Assembly (NCBI RefSeq): GCF_000519125.1
Contig: NZ_JAEX01000002.1
Coordinates: 434,001 to 498,000 of the forward strand
Length of the DNA: 64,000 nt
Source: Desulfocurvus vexinensis DSM 17965
GTDB lineage: Bacteria; Desulfobacterota; Desulfovibrionia; Desulfovibrionales; Desulfovibrionaceae
Direction of reading: 5' to 3'
Notes under the pieces: generated by a model
What the model saw: the letters and a program-made list of their open reading frames with translations, nothing else
Database searches by the model: none
Told to the model about the DNA's origin: nothing
Made by a program: the position numbers and the translations under genes
Part shown: positions 9,395 to 18,566 of the stretch, piece after piece
How positions within the stretch are numbered: the stretch's first letter is position 1
How the letters are laid out: each line of letters starts with the position of its first letter

Positions 9395-9742
9395 ATGAAG
9401 AAGATCGTGCTGTTTCCGTTTCGCGGCGAGGCCCTGTGCTTCGTCCACGTGATGCTCAACGCCCTGGACATGCAGGAGCGCGGTCATGACGTGCACCTGG
9501 TGCTCGAGGGCGCCTCGGTGACGCTGGTGCCGGAGCTGGCCGCCCCGGGCAACGCCTTCCACGGCCTGTACGTCCGGCTCAAGGCCTCGGGCGTGCTGGA
9601 CGGGGCCTGCAAGGCCTGCGCGACCAAGCTCGGCGTGGCCGACGCCCTGCGCGCCGAGGGCATCACGCTCATCGGCTCCATGAGCGGGCACCCGGCCATG
9701 GGCGACTATCTGGACCGCGGATACGAGGTCATCACCTTCTAG
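9395..9742 (+). CDS. DsrE-like small cytoplasmic protein
   Basis: A 115-residue single-domain protein with the DsrE/DsrF-like alpha/beta fold pattern: beta strand KKIVLFPF, helix with FVHVMLNALDMQERGHDV, strand VHLVLEGAS, a cysteine-bearing segment (ACKACATKLGV) and the closing YLDRGYEVITF. Family members take part in sulfur transfer or bind small ligands; the conserved-looking Cys pair (CKAC) would fit that, but no partner genes are nearby. AGGAGG precedes the ATG. It lies after the korB terminator and so is probably expressed separately, perhaps with the channel gene 27 nt downstream. Confidence 0.75.
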   Translation: MKKIVLFPFRGEALCFVHVMLNALDMQERGHDVHLVLEGASVTLVPELAAPGNAFHGLYVRLKASGVLDGACKACATKLGVADALRAEGITLIGSMSGHPAMGDYLDRGYEVITF

Positions 9743-9769
9743 CGCCCGGCCAGCCGGGAAAGGCCTTGC

Positions 9770-11467
9770 GTGAAGTTCCTCGCCGCCCAGATCACCTACC
9801 TGCTCCAGGACCGCACCGCCCGGCGCAACATCGGCTTCCTGCTCAAGTTCGTGCTGCTGCTCGTGGGCGTGATCGCCCTGTACAGCGTGCTGTTCCATTT
9901 CATCATGGAGCAGGAGGGCCAGGCGCATTCGTGGATCACCGGCGTCTATTGGACGCTCACCGTCATGTCCACCCTGGGCTTTGGCGACATCACCTTCAGC
10001 GGCGACCTGGGGCGCGTGTTCTCCATCGTCGTGCTGATGTCGGGCATCATTTTCCTTCTGGTGATGCTGCCGTTCACCTTCATCCAGTTCTTCTACGCCC
10101 CCTGGCTGGAGGCCCAGAACAAGGCCCTGGCCCCGCGCGAGCTGCCTCCGGGCACGCACGGCCACGTCATCATCATCGGGCCGGACTCCACGGCCCTGAA
10201 CCTGGCCCAGCGCCTGCGCCAGTACGGCCACGAGCATGTGCTGCTGTGCCCCGACGCCCAGACGGCCCTGGCCCTGCACGACCAGGGCTACAGCGTGGCC
10301 GTGGGCGACCACGATGACTCCCAGACCTACCGCAAGCTGCGCGTGGAAGGCGCGGCCATGGTCGTGGCTCTGGACAGCGACGTGCGCAACACGAGCATCA
10401 CCTTCACCGTGCGCGAGGCGTGCGCCGCAGTGCCCATCGTGGCCAAGGCCGACCAGGAGGAGTCCGTGGACATCCTGACCCTGGCGGGCAGCACGCATGT
10501 CTTCCAATTCACGCGCATGCTCGGCCAGACTCTGGCCCGGCGGACCCTGGGCGCCAACATGCGCTCGGGCATCATCGGCCGTTTCGACGAGCTGATGGTG
10601 GCCGAGACGCCGGTGATGCGCTCCAACCTCGTGGGCCGCACCCTGCGCCAGTGCGGCCTGCGCGAGGCCGTGGGCGTGAACGTGGTCGGCGTGTGGGAGC
10701 GCGGGCGCTTCACCCTGCCCGATCCCGACCTGCCGCTGACCGGGGCCATGGTCCTGGTGCTGGCAGGCACCCTGGGGCAGATCGAGACCTTCGACAGCTT
10801 CGCGGGCGTGACCTCCACCAAGGACGGGCCGGTGGTCATCCTGGGCGGGGGCCGGGTGGGCCAGGCGGCGGCGGAGCAGCTCCACCGGCTGGGCCTGGCC
10901 TACCGCGTGGTGGAAAAGAAGCCCCGCCAGACCGGCGACGGGGAGCACCTCGTGGCGGGCAACGCGGCGGACCTGGACGTGCTCGAGCGCGCGGGCATCC
11001 GCGAGGCGCCCTCGGTGTTCATCACCACCCACGACGACGACATGAACACCTACCTGACCATCTACTGCCGCAGGCTGCGCCCGGACATCCAGATCATCAG
11101 CCGCGCCACCCTGGACCGCAACATCGGCATCCTGCACAGCGCCGGGGCGGATCTGGTCATCTCCCACGCCTCGCTGGTGGCCAACACGGTGGTCAACCTG
11201 CTCTCGCCGGGCAAGGTGCTCATGCTCACCGAGGGGCTGAACATCTTCCGCATGCCCCTGCCGCCGCAGCTCGAAGGCACGACGCTCATGGGCAGCGACA
11301 TCCGCGCCGCGACGGGGTGCAGCGTGGTGGCCGTGGGCTCGGCCCAGGGCCTGGAAATCAACCCCGACCCGGCGCGCGTCCTGGCTGCGGGCGACGAGCT
11401 GATCCTCATCGGCACCTCGGCCTCCGAGCGCCGCTTTCTGGACCGGTTCCCGCAGGCGGCGGGCTAG
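9770..11467 (+). CDS. potassium channel protein with two RCK (TrkA-N) domains
   Basis: A 565-residue inner-membrane protein: TM1 (about 22-45), a pore loop with selectivity filter TLGFGD (68-73, equivalent to TVGYGD), TM2 (about 80-105), and two cytoplasmic RCK units. The first RCK begins at HVIIIGPDSTAL, the second at PVVILGGGRVGQAAA. RCK-N domains gate K+ channels through nucleotide or ion binding. The start is a GTG with only a moderate ribosome site (GGGAAAGG). K+ specificity rests on the filter motif; gating ligands are unknown. It is probably transcribed with the methyltransferase that follows after 31 nt. Confidence 0.88.
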   Translation: MKFLAAQITYLLQDRTARRNIGFLLKFVLLLVGVIALYSVLFHFIMEQEGQAHSWITGVYWTLTVMSTLGFGDITFSGDLGRVFSIVVLMSGIIFLLVMLPFTFIQFFYAPWLEAQNKALAPRELPPGTHGHVIIIGPDSTALNLAQRLRQYGHEHVLLCPDAQTALALHDQGYSVAVGDHDDSQTYRKLRVEGAAMVVALDSDVRNTSITFTVREACAAVPIVAKADQEESVDILTLAGSTHVFQFTRMLGQTLARRTLGANMRSGIIGRFDELMVAETPVMRSNLVGRTLRQCGLREAVGVNVVGVWERGRFTLPDPDLPLTGAMVLVLAGTLGQIETFDSFAGVTSTKDGPVVILGGGRVGQAAAEQLHRLGLAYRVVEKKPRQTGDGEHLVAGNAADLDVLERAGIREAPSVFITTHDDDMNTYLTIYCRRLRPDIQIISRATLDRNIGILHSAGADLVISHASLVANTVVNLLSPGKVLMLTEGLNIFRMPLPPQLEGTTLMGSDIRAATGCSVVAVGSAQGLEINPDPARVLAAGDELILIGTSASERRFLDRFPQAAG

Positions 11468-11498
11468 GGCGCCCGGCGGCAGCGCACAGGAGGAGCCC

Positions 11499-12248
11499 AT
11501 GCGATCCGAAGACATCGCCCCGGGGCGGCTGTATGGCGAGCTGGCCTGGCTGCTGCCGCTGTTCACCCCGCCGGAAGATTACGCCGAGGAAGCCGTCTGC
11601 TGGCGCTCCGTGCTGCGGGAGCGGCTGGGGCCCGGGCGCCACGCAGTGCTGGAGCTGGGCGTGGGCGGCGGGCACAACCTGTCCCACCTCGCGAACGAGT
11701 TTCGCGCCACTGCCGTGGACCTTTCGCCGGATATGCTGGCGCTGTGCCGCAGGCTGAACCCCGGGGTGGAGCTGCACCAGGGCGACATGCGCTCCGTGCG
11801 CCTGGGGCGGACCTTCCGGGCGGTGCTCATCCACGACGCCATCAGCTACATGATCACGGAGCACGACCTGCTGCGGACCCTGGAAACGGCGGCGGCCCAC
11901 CTGGAGCCCGGGGGCGTGCTGGTCGCCGCCCCGGACCGCTTCGCGGAGACCTTCCAGCCCCCGCAGAGCCACGCCATCACGCGCCACGCGGACGGCATAC
12001 TCGTCCACTACACGGAATACACCCACGACCCCGACCCCGCCGACACGAGCGTGGAAACGCTCATCGCCCTGTTCGTCACCGACCGGTCCGGAACGCGCGT
12101 GGAGCTGGACCGGCACGTGACGGGGCTCTTCCCCCGGGCGACCTGGGCGCGGCTGTTCGCGCAGGCCGGCTTCGCCCTGGAAACCCGCGCCTTCCCCCTG
12201 TCGAGCCTGGACGTGCCCTACGAACTGCTGGTGGGCGTCCTGGGGTAG
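11499..12248 (+). CDS. class I SAM-dependent methyltransferase
   Basis: 249 residues with the SAM-binding motif I VLELGVGGGHNLSHL (about 50-64), the acidic end of strand 2 (AVDLSPDML), and motif LIHDAISYMI. The C-terminal part is less conserved, so the substrate cannot be read. A strong AGGAGGAG lies 4 nt before the ATG. It is the last gene of the plus-strand run before the convergent lipoprotein gene. Confidence 0.82.
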   Translation: MRSEDIAPGRLYGELAWLLPLFTPPEDYAEEAVCWRSVLRERLGPGRHAVLELGVGGGHNLSHLANEFRATAVDLSPDMLALCRRLNPGVELHQGDMRSVRLGRTFRAVLIHDAISYMITEHDLLRTLETAAAHLEPGGVLVAAPDRFAETFQPPQSHAITRHADGILVHYTEYTHDPDPADTSVETLIALFVTDRSGTRVELDRHVTGLFPRATWARLFAQAGFALETRAFPLSSLDVPYELLVGVLG

Positions 12249-12323
12249 GGCGTTCGCCCGGCCCTTGGCTGCCTTGATCCCCGGCCTTCGCTTCGGCCCT
12301 TGGCCGCCTGGGGCCGCCTGCGG

Positions 12324-13412
12324 CTACTGCGTCCACATCTCGCGCAGCGCCTTGAGGGGCGTGGTCACCTGGTAGAGGGTGTGCCAGTCATCGGGGGCGG
12401 TGCCCGCGCCCTGGGTTGCCCAGGGCGGCGGGGCCAGGGTCACGCTGCCGCCGTCGCCCAGCAGGCCCATGCCGCCGAGGTTCTCCACCCGCGCGCGGTA
12501 GGCGGCCAGCTCCAGGCTGGCCAGGGCCTTCCAGTCCGTGGCGGCCAGGGCCGCGTCCCGGGCGTCGATTTCCAGCTCCGCCCGGAACACGCGCTCCATG
12601 CCCACGTCGGACAGGAAGGCCACATGCCGGGCCTGGATGAGCAGGGTGGTCACCTGCGGCCAGTGGGTGAAGGCGCCGATGTTGCGCACGCCGGACCATT
12701 GGCCCAGGATATCGTCGCCCAGGTAGAGCCGCGAGACGCGGATGCCGCCCAGCACGGCCAGCCCCGAGCGCGTCGCCCCGGAGCCACCCGAGACGCTGGC
12801 GGCCTCGCCCACGCTGGCGCCGTGCTCCGACTCGCGGGCCATGGACCAGCGCACCACGAGCAGCCCGGGCCTGCGCAGGGCCATGCGCACGTCGCGCTCG
12901 GCCTGGTCGAGCTGGCGGTCGGCCTTGCGCGCGCCTTGGGTGGCCTGTTCGGCCAGGGCGCCGGGCGCGGCCTGCGGGCTGGCGCCGTCCGCCTGCGCAG
13001 CCCCGCGCGCGGTCAGGGCCGTGCGCAAGGCCCCCAGCCGGGCCCGGGCGGCGTCCAGGGCGCTGTCCTGGGCCTGGAGCAGGGCATCGCGCAGGGCCAG
13101 CACCTCCTCCAGGGTCACGTCGTCGCCCACGGTGCGCGTAAGGATGTAGCTTTGGCCCTGGCTGACGCCGATGGCCGCATTGGGCCCGTGCCGGGGGTTG
13201 TAGCAGTGCAGGGCGCCGGGCTGGCGCGCGGGTAGGAGCCCCAGCAGCGAAACGGACTCCCACTGCGTGCCCCAGAACACCCTGCTGAACCTTGGGCCCA
13301 GGGCGTTGCTCTCGGTGGTCACGCCGTGCAGGGTGGTGATGGTGCTGGCGGGCTGGCAGGCCGCCAGCAGCAGGGCCAGACCCAGCAGGCTGGCCGCAAG
13401 GGTTGCGCGCAT
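12324..13412 (-). CDS. lipoprotein of unknown function
   Basis: The start at 13412 (MRATLAASL) gives a standard lipoprotein signal with lipobox LLAA-C and acylated Cys19, 362 residues in all. After a short Ser/Thr segment comes a globular part (NALGPRFSRVFWGTQWESVSLLGLL) and then an Ala-rich helical stretch (about 115-190: ALLQAQDSALDAARARLGALRTAL) likely to form a coiled coil. The rest is beta-rich with RLYLGDDILGQWSGVRNIG. I do not recognise a family. It is a single gene between the convergent methyltransferase and a terminator upstream of it, so it is probably transcribed alone. Confidence 0.75.
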   Translation of the reverse strand: MRATLAASLLGLALLLAACQPASTITTLHGVTTESNALGPRFSRVFWGTQWESVSLLGLLPARQPGALHCYNPRHGPNAAIGVSQGQSYILTRTVGDDVTLEEVLALRDALLQAQDSALDAARARLGALRTALTARGAAQADGASPQAAPGALAEQATQGARKADRQLDQAERDVRMALRRPGLLVVRWSMARESEHGASVGEAASVSGGSGATRSGLAVLGGIRVSRLYLGDDILGQWSGVRNIGAFTHWPQVTTLLIQARHVAFLSDVGMERVFRAELEIDARDAALAATDWKALASLELAAYRARVENLGGMGLLGDGGSVTLAPPPWATQGAGTAPDDWHTLYQVTTPLKALREMWTQ

Positions 13413-13637
13413 GGTATCCCCCTCCCGTCGTTGGGGTTTTTGCGCCATTCTATACGCATAATCCGAAACCCGGTTTTTCGCAAGGGGGGCCCAGGCCCGT
13501 GTTTCGGCAGGGCGCGCGGCGGACGGGTGTTGGGCGGCGCGGGCGGCGCAGTCCGGCGCTTCGGGCAGCGGGCGGCGGCGGGGGCGTCATGTTCGTACCG
13601 CATGCAGGGCCGGGGGCGCCGCTGGGCGCGCCATGTG

Positions 13638-13674
13638 AAAGGCCGCGCCCTGCCGAAGCAGGACGCGGCCTTTT
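13638..13674 (-). terminator. terminator after glpX
   Basis: AAAAGGCCGCG-CCTGC arms around a 4-nt loop. On the minus strand the stem ends in TTTC; on the plus strand in TTTT. It separates glpX from the lipoprotein gene. Confidence 0.75.
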
Positions 13675-13712
13675 CGCGCCCGGGGCGGGGGCCCGGTTGG
13701 GCCCGGTGCCCG

Positions 13713-14696
13713 CTAGTCGTACTTCACGGAGGAGAACTGCATCAGCTTGTCGAAGGCGTGGCGCGCCTCGACGTAGCGGATGCTGCCGGTCTTGCCGCGC
13801 ATGACCAGCGAGTGGGTGGTGGCGCCGTGGCCGGTGTAGCGCACGCCAGCCAGGAAGGTGCCGCCCGAGATGCCCGTGGCCGCGAAGTACACGTCGTCGG
13901 TGCGCACCAGGGTCTTGACGGTGAGGATTTCGCGCAGGTCGCGCCCGGCGTCGATGAGCGCGTGCTCCTCCTTCTTGGAGCGCGGGTCCAGGCGGGCCAG
14001 GATCTCGCCGCCCATGGCGCGGATGGCGCAGGCCGAGAGCACTCCCTCGGGGGTGCCGCCGGTGCCCATCATCACGTCCACCTTGGAGCGCGGGTCGATG
14101 GCCATGAGCGAACCGGCCACGTCGCCGTCGGTGTGCAGCTCAATGCGCGCCCCGGCCTCGCGGATTTCCTGGATGAGCTGCTTGTGGCGCGGCTTGTCGA
14201 GCACGAAGACCACCAGGTCGTCCACGTCCTTGTCCAGGGCCTTGGCGATGCGCGTCAGGTTTTCCTTCACCGGGGCGTCGAGGTGGACAACATCCTTGGC
14301 CTCGGCGGGCACCACGAGCTTTTGCATGTAGAAGCTGGGCCCGGGGTCGTACATCGTCCCCGCCGGGGCCACGCCGACCACGGAGATGGCGTTGGGCCGC
14401 CCGAAGGCCAGCAGATTGGTGCCTTCCACGGGGTCCACGGCCACGTCCACGGCGGGGCCCTGGCCGGTGCCGAGCTTCTCGCCGTTGAAGAGCATGGGCG
14501 CCTCGTCCTTTTCGCCCTCGCCGATGACTACGTGGCCCTTGATGTCCAGGGCGTTGAAGGACAGGCGCATGGCGTCCACGGCGGCCTTGTCGCCCGCGTC
14601 CTTGTTCCCCCTGCCGAGCCAGCGGCCCGAGGCCAGGGCGGCGGCTTCCGTAACGCGCACCAGGTCCAGTGCGAGGTTTCTTTCCGGGGCTTCCAC
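13713..14696 (-). CDS. glpX: class II fructose-1,6-bisphosphatase
   Basis: Converts fructose-1,6-bisphosphate to fructose-6-phosphate in gluconeogenesis. The 327 residues carry the GlpX-type metal/phosphate motifs GEGEKDEAPMLFNGE and DPVEGTNLLAFGRPNA, the segment MMGTGGTPEGVLSA, and the C-terminal RYTGHGATTHSLVMR. The start is a GTG at 14696 with AAAGGAG 7 nt upstream. It follows tkt by 31 nt, ending a sugar-phosphate gene trio (rpiB-tkt-glpX), and a terminator lies downstream. Confidence 0.95.
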   Translation of the reverse strand: MEAPERNLALDLVRVTEAAALASGRWLGRGNKDAGDKAAVDAMRLSFNALDIKGHVVIGEGEKDEAPMLFNGEKLGTGQGPAVDVAVDPVEGTNLLAFGRPNAISVVGVAPAGTMYDPGPSFYMQKLVVPAEAKDVVHLDAPVKENLTRIAKALDKDVDDLVVFVLDKPRHKQLIQEIREAGARIELHTDGDVAGSLMAIDPRSKVDVMMGTGGTPEGVLSACAIRAMGGEILARLDPRSKKEEHALIDAGRDLREILTVKTLVRTDDVYFAATGISGGTFLAGVRYTGHGATTHSLVMRGKTGSIRYVEARHAFDKLMQFSSVKYD

Positions 14697-14727
14697 GGTG
14701 GGACTCCTTTGCTTGCTGTGCGTGAAG

Positions 14728-16716
14728 CTACCCGAGGCGCGCGCGGACCAGGCCCGCGATGTTCTCGGGGGTGAACCCGTAGCGCTCCTCGAGCACCTTG
14801 CCCGGGGCCGAGGCCCCGAAGTGGCTGATGCCGAAGGCGATGCCGTCGGTTCCGACGTACTTGTACCACAGATCGGGGCGGCCCGCTTCCACGGCCACCT
14901 TGAGCGCCCCGGCGGGCAGTACGGCGGCGCGGTACGCCGCGGGCTGCTCGTCGAACAGCTCGAAACTCGGCACGCTGACCACCCGGCAGCGCAGGCCCGT
15001 AAGCAGGGCCGCCGCGCGCATGGCCAGCTGGACCTCGGAGCCCGAGGCCAGCAGGACCACCTCGGGCTCGCCCTGGCAGTCGGCCAGCACGTAGCCGCCC
15101 CGGGCCGGGCCGTCCAGCACCGCCGGATGCGCCGCAGGGTCGATGACCGGCAGGCCCTGGCGGGTGAGCATCAGGCAGGTGGGCCGCGCGGTCTGGGTCA
15201 GGGCGATGTTCAGGCAGGCGTTGGTCTCGTTGGCGTCCGCCGGGCGCAGCACGAGCATGTCGGGGATCAGCCGCAGGGAGCTGACGTGCTCGATGGGCTG
15301 GTGGGTCGGCCCGTCCTCGCCCACGTAGAACGAATCGTGGGTGAAGACGTGCAGCACCGGCAGCTTTTGCAGCGCGGACATGCGCAGGGCGTTGCGCTCG
15401 TAGTCCGAGAAGGTCAGGAACGTGGCGCCGAAGGGCACGACCCCGCCGTGCAGGGCCATGCCGTTGAGCACGGCGCCCATGGGGAATTCGCGCACGCCGA
15501 AGGACAGGTTGCGCCCGCCGGGGTTGTCCGGCCCGAACACGCCCACCGTCTCGCGGAATTTCACGGTCTGGTTGGAGGGGTCCAGGTCGGCGGAGCCGCC
15601 CGCCAGCAGCGGGAGCTGGTGCATGATCTCGTTCAGCGCCGCGCCCCAGGCCTTGCGCGTGGCCACCGAGGCGCCGGGGGTGAACTGCGGCCAGGTCAGG
15701 CGCAGGGTGTTGCGCCGGGCGGTGATGGCCTCCCACAGGGCGGCGAACTCGGGGTCGGCGTCCAGGCGGGCGGTGAGCTTGCGGTGCCACATGCCGCTTT
15801 CGGCGCAGAGGTGCCCGAAGCGCGAGCGGAAATGGGTCAAAACGTCGGCGGGCACCTGGAAGTCCTGTTCGGGGTCCAGGCCCAGCTTGGTCTTGGTGGC
15901 GGCGATCTCCTCGGGGGAGAGGGGCGCGCCGTGGGTGTTGAAGTCGCCTTCCAGGGTCGCGGCGCCCTTGGCCATGACGGTGTGGCCGATGATCAGCGTC
16001 GGGCGGTCGGCCTCGGCCCGGGCCTGGGCCAGGGCGGCGCGGATGGCGCCGTGGTCGTGGCCGTCGATCTCCAGCACCTGCCAGCACATGCCCTCGAAGA
16101 CCTTGCGGTAGTCGGTGCAGTCGCAGCGGCTGGTGGGGCCGGCGAGCTGGATCTTGTTGCTGTCGTAAAGCAGCGTGAGCCTGCCCAGGCCCCACTGCCC
16201 GGCCAGGGCCGCCGCGCCCAGGGCCACGGGCTCCTGAAGGTCGCCGTCGGAAGCCAGGACGTAGGTGCGGTGGTTGCACAGCTCCTCGCCCAGGCGGTGG
16301 CGCAGCATGGCCTCGGCCACGGCCATGCCCACGGCCATGCCCACACCCTGGCCCAGGGGGCCGGTGGTGGCCTCCACGCCGGGGGTCATGTCGTGCTCGG
16401 GGTGGCCGGGGGTGCGGCTGCCCCACTGGCGGAAGGCCTTGAGGTCGTCGATGGTCAACAGGTCGCGGAAATGGAGCAGCCCGTAGAGCAGCATGGATTC
16501 ATGCCCGGCGGAGAGCACGAAGCGGTCGCGGTCGAACCAGGAGGGGTCCTTGGGGTCGAAGCGCAGGGTGTCCTTGAAGAGCACGTAGGCCATGTCCGCC
16601 GAGGACATGGGCCCGCCGGGGTGCCCGGAGTTGGCCTTGCGGGTGGCGTCCATGATCAGGCCCTTGAGGGCGCTGACCGCCAGGGCGTCCAGGGCGCTGT
16701 CTGTGGTGTGTTCCAT
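14728..16716 (-). CDS. tkt: transketolase
   Basis: Thiamine-diphosphate enzyme exchanging two-carbon units between sugar phosphates in the non-oxidative pentose-phosphate pathway. Full length at 662 residues. N-terminal ANSGHPGGPMSSADMAY, the TPP motif with ASDGDLQEPVALGAAALAGQWGLGRL, the pyrimidine domain with THDSFYVGEDGPTHQPIEH, and the C-terminal domain ending in the family pattern. It lies between rpiB and glpX on the same strand with short gaps. Confidence 0.97.
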   Translation of the reverse strand: MEHTTDSALDALAVSALKGLIMDATRKANSGHPGGPMSSADMAYVLFKDTLRFDPKDPSWFDRDRFVLSAGHESMLLYGLLHFRDLLTIDDLKAFRQWGSRTPGHPEHDMTPGVEATTGPLGQGVGMAVGMAVAEAMLRHRLGEELCNHRTYVLASDGDLQEPVALGAAALAGQWGLGRLTLLYDSNKIQLAGPTSRCDCTDYRKVFEGMCWQVLEIDGHDHGAIRAALAQARAEADRPTLIIGHTVMAKGAATLEGDFNTHGAPLSPEEIAATKTKLGLDPEQDFQVPADVLTHFRSRFGHLCAESGMWHRKLTARLDADPEFAALWEAITARRNTLRLTWPQFTPGASVATRKAWGAALNEIMHQLPLLAGGSADLDPSNQTVKFRETVGVFGPDNPGGRNLSFGVREFPMGAVLNGMALHGGVVPFGATFLTFSDYERNALRMSALQKLPVLHVFTHDSFYVGEDGPTHQPIEHVSSLRLIPDMLVLRPADANETNACLNIALTQTARPTCLMLTRQGLPVIDPAAHPAVLDGPARGGYVLADCQGEPEVVLLASGSEVQLAMRAAALLTGLRCRVVSVPSFELFDEQPAAYRAAVLPAGALKVAVEAGRPDLWYKYVGTDGIAFGISHFGASAPGKVLEERYGFTPENIAGLVRARLG

Positions 16717-16775
16717 GGGTGGCGTTTCCTTGTGCGGGATGCGGTTGATCCGGCCCGGGGCCGGGCGGGCGGGCC

Positions 16776-17216
16776 CTACGAGGCGGGGTCCATCAGGTCC
16801 ACGCGCCGTTGATGGCGGCCCCCTTCAAACTCGGTATTGAGGAAAAAGTCAAGGATCTGCAAGGCGGCGCCGTCGCCGGTCACGCGCTCGCCCAGGCAGA
16901 GCACGTTGCAGTCGTTGTGGCGGCGGGTCATTTCGCACTGGTAGGCGTTGGCGCACACGGCGGCGCGGATGCCGGGAAAGCGGTTGGCGGCCATGCTCAT
17001 GCCGATGCCCGTGCCGCAGACGAGCACCCCGGGCACGCCCCGGGACAGCACGGCGCGGCACAGGTCCTGGGCGATGGCGGGGTAGTCGCAACTGTCGGTG
17101 GTCATGGTGCCCACGTCCAGGACCTCGATGCCCTGGCCCTGCATGGCGGCCTTGAGGACTTCCTTGAGCCGGAACCCGGCGTGGTCCGAGCCGATGGCGA
17201 CGGTGGTGGAAGACAT
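16776..17216 (-). CDS. rpiB: ribose-5-phosphate isomerase B
   Basis: Interconverts ribose-5-phosphate and ribulose-5-phosphate. 146 residues with the RpiB signature IGSDHAGFRLKE at the start, DSCDYPAIAQDL, and the catalytic-site segment VLVCGTGIGMSMAANRFPGIRAAV with the active Cys. The ATG has AAGGAT 6 nt upstream. It precedes tkt by about 60 nt in the same direction. Confidence 0.96.
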   Translation of the reverse strand: MSSTTVAIGSDHAGFRLKEVLKAAMQGQGIEVLDVGTMTTDSCDYPAIAQDLCRAVLSRGVPGVLVCGTGIGMSMAANRFPGIRAAVCANAYQCEMTRRHNDCNVLCLGERVTGDGAALQILDFFLNTEFEGGRHQRRVDLMDPAS

Positions 17217-17243
17217 GGGGTATCCTTCGCCCTGGCGGGCGGG

Positions 17244-17672
17244 CTAGTTGTCGTCGTGGTCCAGCTCGCGCCTGCGCCGGGCAAGCATTTCCTTGCGGGT
17301 GCGGCGCAGGTCGTCGGCCATGAACTCCAGCTCCTTTTCCAGGAAGTCGATCTGGGCTACGGCGATGCCCGCCTCGCCGTCGGCGGCCAGGGGCGCCTTG
17401 CCCCCCGAGGCGAGATGCACGCGGGCCAGCCGGCCCAGGGCGGCGTATTCGGCGTCCAGGCGGCGGCGCACCTGGCGCGACTCGTAGCTGCGCAGCCAGC
17501 CGGTGAGCATCCACCATATCTCGCCGCCCAGCACGCGCAGGCCCGTGCGGCAGTTGGCCAGCACGCCGCCCAGGGCGCCGGGGCGGCGCGAATCGTTTTC
17601 CGGCTGCGGGGCCGGGCCGGCCTCGGGGCAGGGTGCTTCCGGGGCGGCCCCGGGTGCGTCTTTCTGGGTCAT
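17244..17672 (-). CDS. hypothetical protein with C-terminal coiled coil
   Basis: 142 residues with no family I recognise. The first 35 are Pro/Ala-rich and probably disordered. A Gly/Trp segment (GGEIWWMLTGWLRSYESRQVRRR, about 48-70) could be a membrane-proximal helix. The rest is strongly helical and charged (DFLEKELEFMADDLRRTRKEML), ending in acidic residues. It sits between a LolB-like lipoprotein and rpiB with 18- and 27-nt gaps, inside the rpoH-to-glpX gene run, and has a usable ribosome site (GGGAGA). Confidence 0.65.
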   Translation of the reverse strand: MTQKDAPGAAPEAPCPEAGPAPQPENDSRRPGALGGVLANCRTGLRVLGGEIWWMLTGWLRSYESRQVRRRLDAEYAALGRLARVHLASGGKAPLAADGEAGIAVAQIDFLEKELEFMADDLRRTRKEMLARRRRELDHDDN

Positions 17673-17690
17673 GGTGGTCTCCCGTCCCCG

Positions 17691-18566
17691 TCAGTTGTCC
17701 AGGGTTTCGTACAGTTCAAGGGGCACGGTCCTGGTGCCCTCGGGCACGGCCAGGGCCAGCCGGTCGCCGGGCCAGGGCGCCTCGCGCCGCTCCAGGCGCT
17801 TGATGCGCATGATGGCCGTGGCGCTGGCCGTGCGCAGCGCCAGGCGCCTGGGCTCGGGCAGGGCGGCGGCCTCGTCGAAGGCTCCGGCTTCCAGGGTCCA
17901 GGCGACGCCGTGCAACCGCCCTGCAAGTACCACCGGTCTGCCCGCCGCGTCCAGCGTCAGCGAGGAGACGGGCTGCGGGCCGGAGAACTCGTAGACGTAG
18001 CCGCCCTGGGGGGCGGGCCGGGCCGCGTCGTAGCGCGCGGGCACCAGCCCCGCGTAGCTGCCGCAGACCAGCGCCGCCAGGTCGCCCAGGGACAGGGGCA
18101 CCCCCAGGCCCATGCGCGCGGCCCCGGCGCGCGGGTCGGCGTGGACGTAGCGGGTGCGCTCGCCGGGGAAGTAGCCCTCGATGCCCCGGGCGTCCTCGCG
18201 CCACAGGGCCACGGGCGTGCCGAACCCGGCGCTCATGTCCAGGCGCAGGGCGTGCCGGTCGCGCCGTCCGCCGTGCGGGCCGTCGCCGGGGTTGCCCCAC
18301 AGCTCCAGCTCCACGCGCATGGATTTGTCCGGCCCGGCGTAGTTCAGGCTGCCCGAGGCCGAGAAGCCCCGGGTGAGGCCGTCGGCCCTGGCGCGGGCGC
18401 CGCTGAAGGCCGCCCACAGGGCCGCCGCGGGCGGGGAGTCCTCGCGCAGGGGCTTGGGGCCGCAGCCCCACAGGCCCAGGCCCAGGGCCACCAGGGCGGC
18501 CAGGGCGGCCAGGACGCGCCCGGCCTGCGGCGCCGGGCGGGTGCGCGCGGGGCGAAGCGCGCTCAC
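17691..18566 (-). CDS. LolB-like outer-membrane lipoprotein
   Basis: 291 residues. An unusually long, Arg/Pro-rich n-region precedes the hydrophobic core and lipobox LGLW-G-C (Cys35). The mature part looks like the LolB/LolA half-barrel: FSASGSLNYAGPDKSMRVELELWGNPG, WREDARGIEGYFPGERTRYV, and a closing strand pair. The GTG start overlaps the TGA of the upstream TPR gene (GTGA), a sign of translational coupling. LolB receives lipoproteins from LolA and inserts them in the outer membrane; here this role is an inference from fold-level similarity only. Confidence 0.6.
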   Translation of the reverse strand: MSALRPARTRPAPQAGRVLAALAALVALGLGLWGCGPKPLREDSPPAAALWAAFSGARARADGLTRGFSASGSLNYAGPDKSMRVELELWGNPGDGPHGGRRDRHALRLDMSAGFGTPVALWREDARGIEGYFPGERTRYVHADPRAGAARMGLGVPLSLGDLAALVCGSYAGLVPARYDAARPAPQGGYVYEFSGPQPVSSLTLDAAGRPVVLAGRLHGVAWTLEAGAFDEAAALPEPRRLALRTASATAIMRIKRLERREAPWPGDRLALAVPEGTRTVPLELYETLDN

